A DNA stretch of 5,238 nucleotides from JBDRGC01 sp043818215 (GTDB lineage Bacteria > Chloroflexota > Anaerolineae > Anaerolineales > UBA11858), in contig JBDRGC010000181.1 of assembly GCA_043818215.1 (NCBI GenBank), positions 1 to 5,238 of the forward strand. Direction: 5' to 3'. Of this stretch, positions 5,215 to 5,238 are shown piece by piece. The first letter of the stretch is position 1, and every line of letters begins with the position of its first letter. The notes beneath the pieces were generated by a model. It had not been told where the DNA came from, made no database searches, and saw only the letters and a list, made by a program, of their open reading frames with translations. The position numbers were made by a program, and so were the translations under genes.

Positions 5215-5238
5215 GGGGGGAGCGGGGGTGCGGGGGGG
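5215..5238. repeat. G-run tract at window end, possibly the start of another spacer array
   Basis: Runs of six, five and seven G (5215-5220, 5224-5228, 5232-5238) are separated by AGC and TGC. The G-rich + strand polarity matches the left arm of the other spacer arrays and it sits upstream of a gene start as they do, but regular heptad phasing is not clear and the tract is cut off. It directly abuts the tetR -35 box. G-quadruplex folding is possible if the 7-G run supplies two tracts. Confidence 0.5.

Overview
The window holds four complete protein genes, all on the minus strand. Read in the direction of transcription they are a TetR-family repressor (5149 to 4538), an ABC-2 type exporter permease (4244 to 3111), a HlyD/YbhG-type membrane fusion protein with a very long coiled coil (2969 to 1578), and a protein joining a degenerate Nudix-like domain to an aminoglycoside/choline-kinase-like (APH) domain (1435 to 107). 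No RNA gene, IS element, CRISPR array or integrase was seen.

The sequence suggests an environmental bacterium whose gene spacers are filled with 7-bp tandem repeats. Chloroflexota (Anaerolineae-like) is my best guess, and a filamentous cyanobacterium is the main alternative because heptanucleotide repeats (STRRs) are established there. Taxonomy is inference only.

Layout: 1-118 is a heptad array cut by the window edge. The Nudix-APH gene follows, then a two-armed array (1443-1599), the HlyD gene, a two-armed array with a 28-bp near-perfect inverted repeat (2983-3119), the permease gene, the largest array (33 unbroken heptads at 4259-4489 and 8 inverted heptads at 4501-4556), and the tetR gene. 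A clear sigma70-type promoter and a 12-bp palindromic operator lie upstream of tetR, and the window ends in runs of G.

Function: TetR, permease and HlyD look like an inducible drug or toxic-compound exporter of the YbhGFSR/YhiI-YhhJ kind, with TetR probably repressing its own promoter and possibly the genes behind it. The ATPase subunit expected for such a pump is absent from the window. Whether the Nudix-APH protein belongs to this system is unknown.

The most unusual signal is the spacer architecture. Each complete spacer is G/purine-rich on the + strand in its left part and C/pyrimidine-rich in its right part, so its transcript can fold back on itself. Every gene's stop codon lies in or against the right arm, so the repeats supply the stop codon and the last few residues of three proteins and abut the stop of the fourth.
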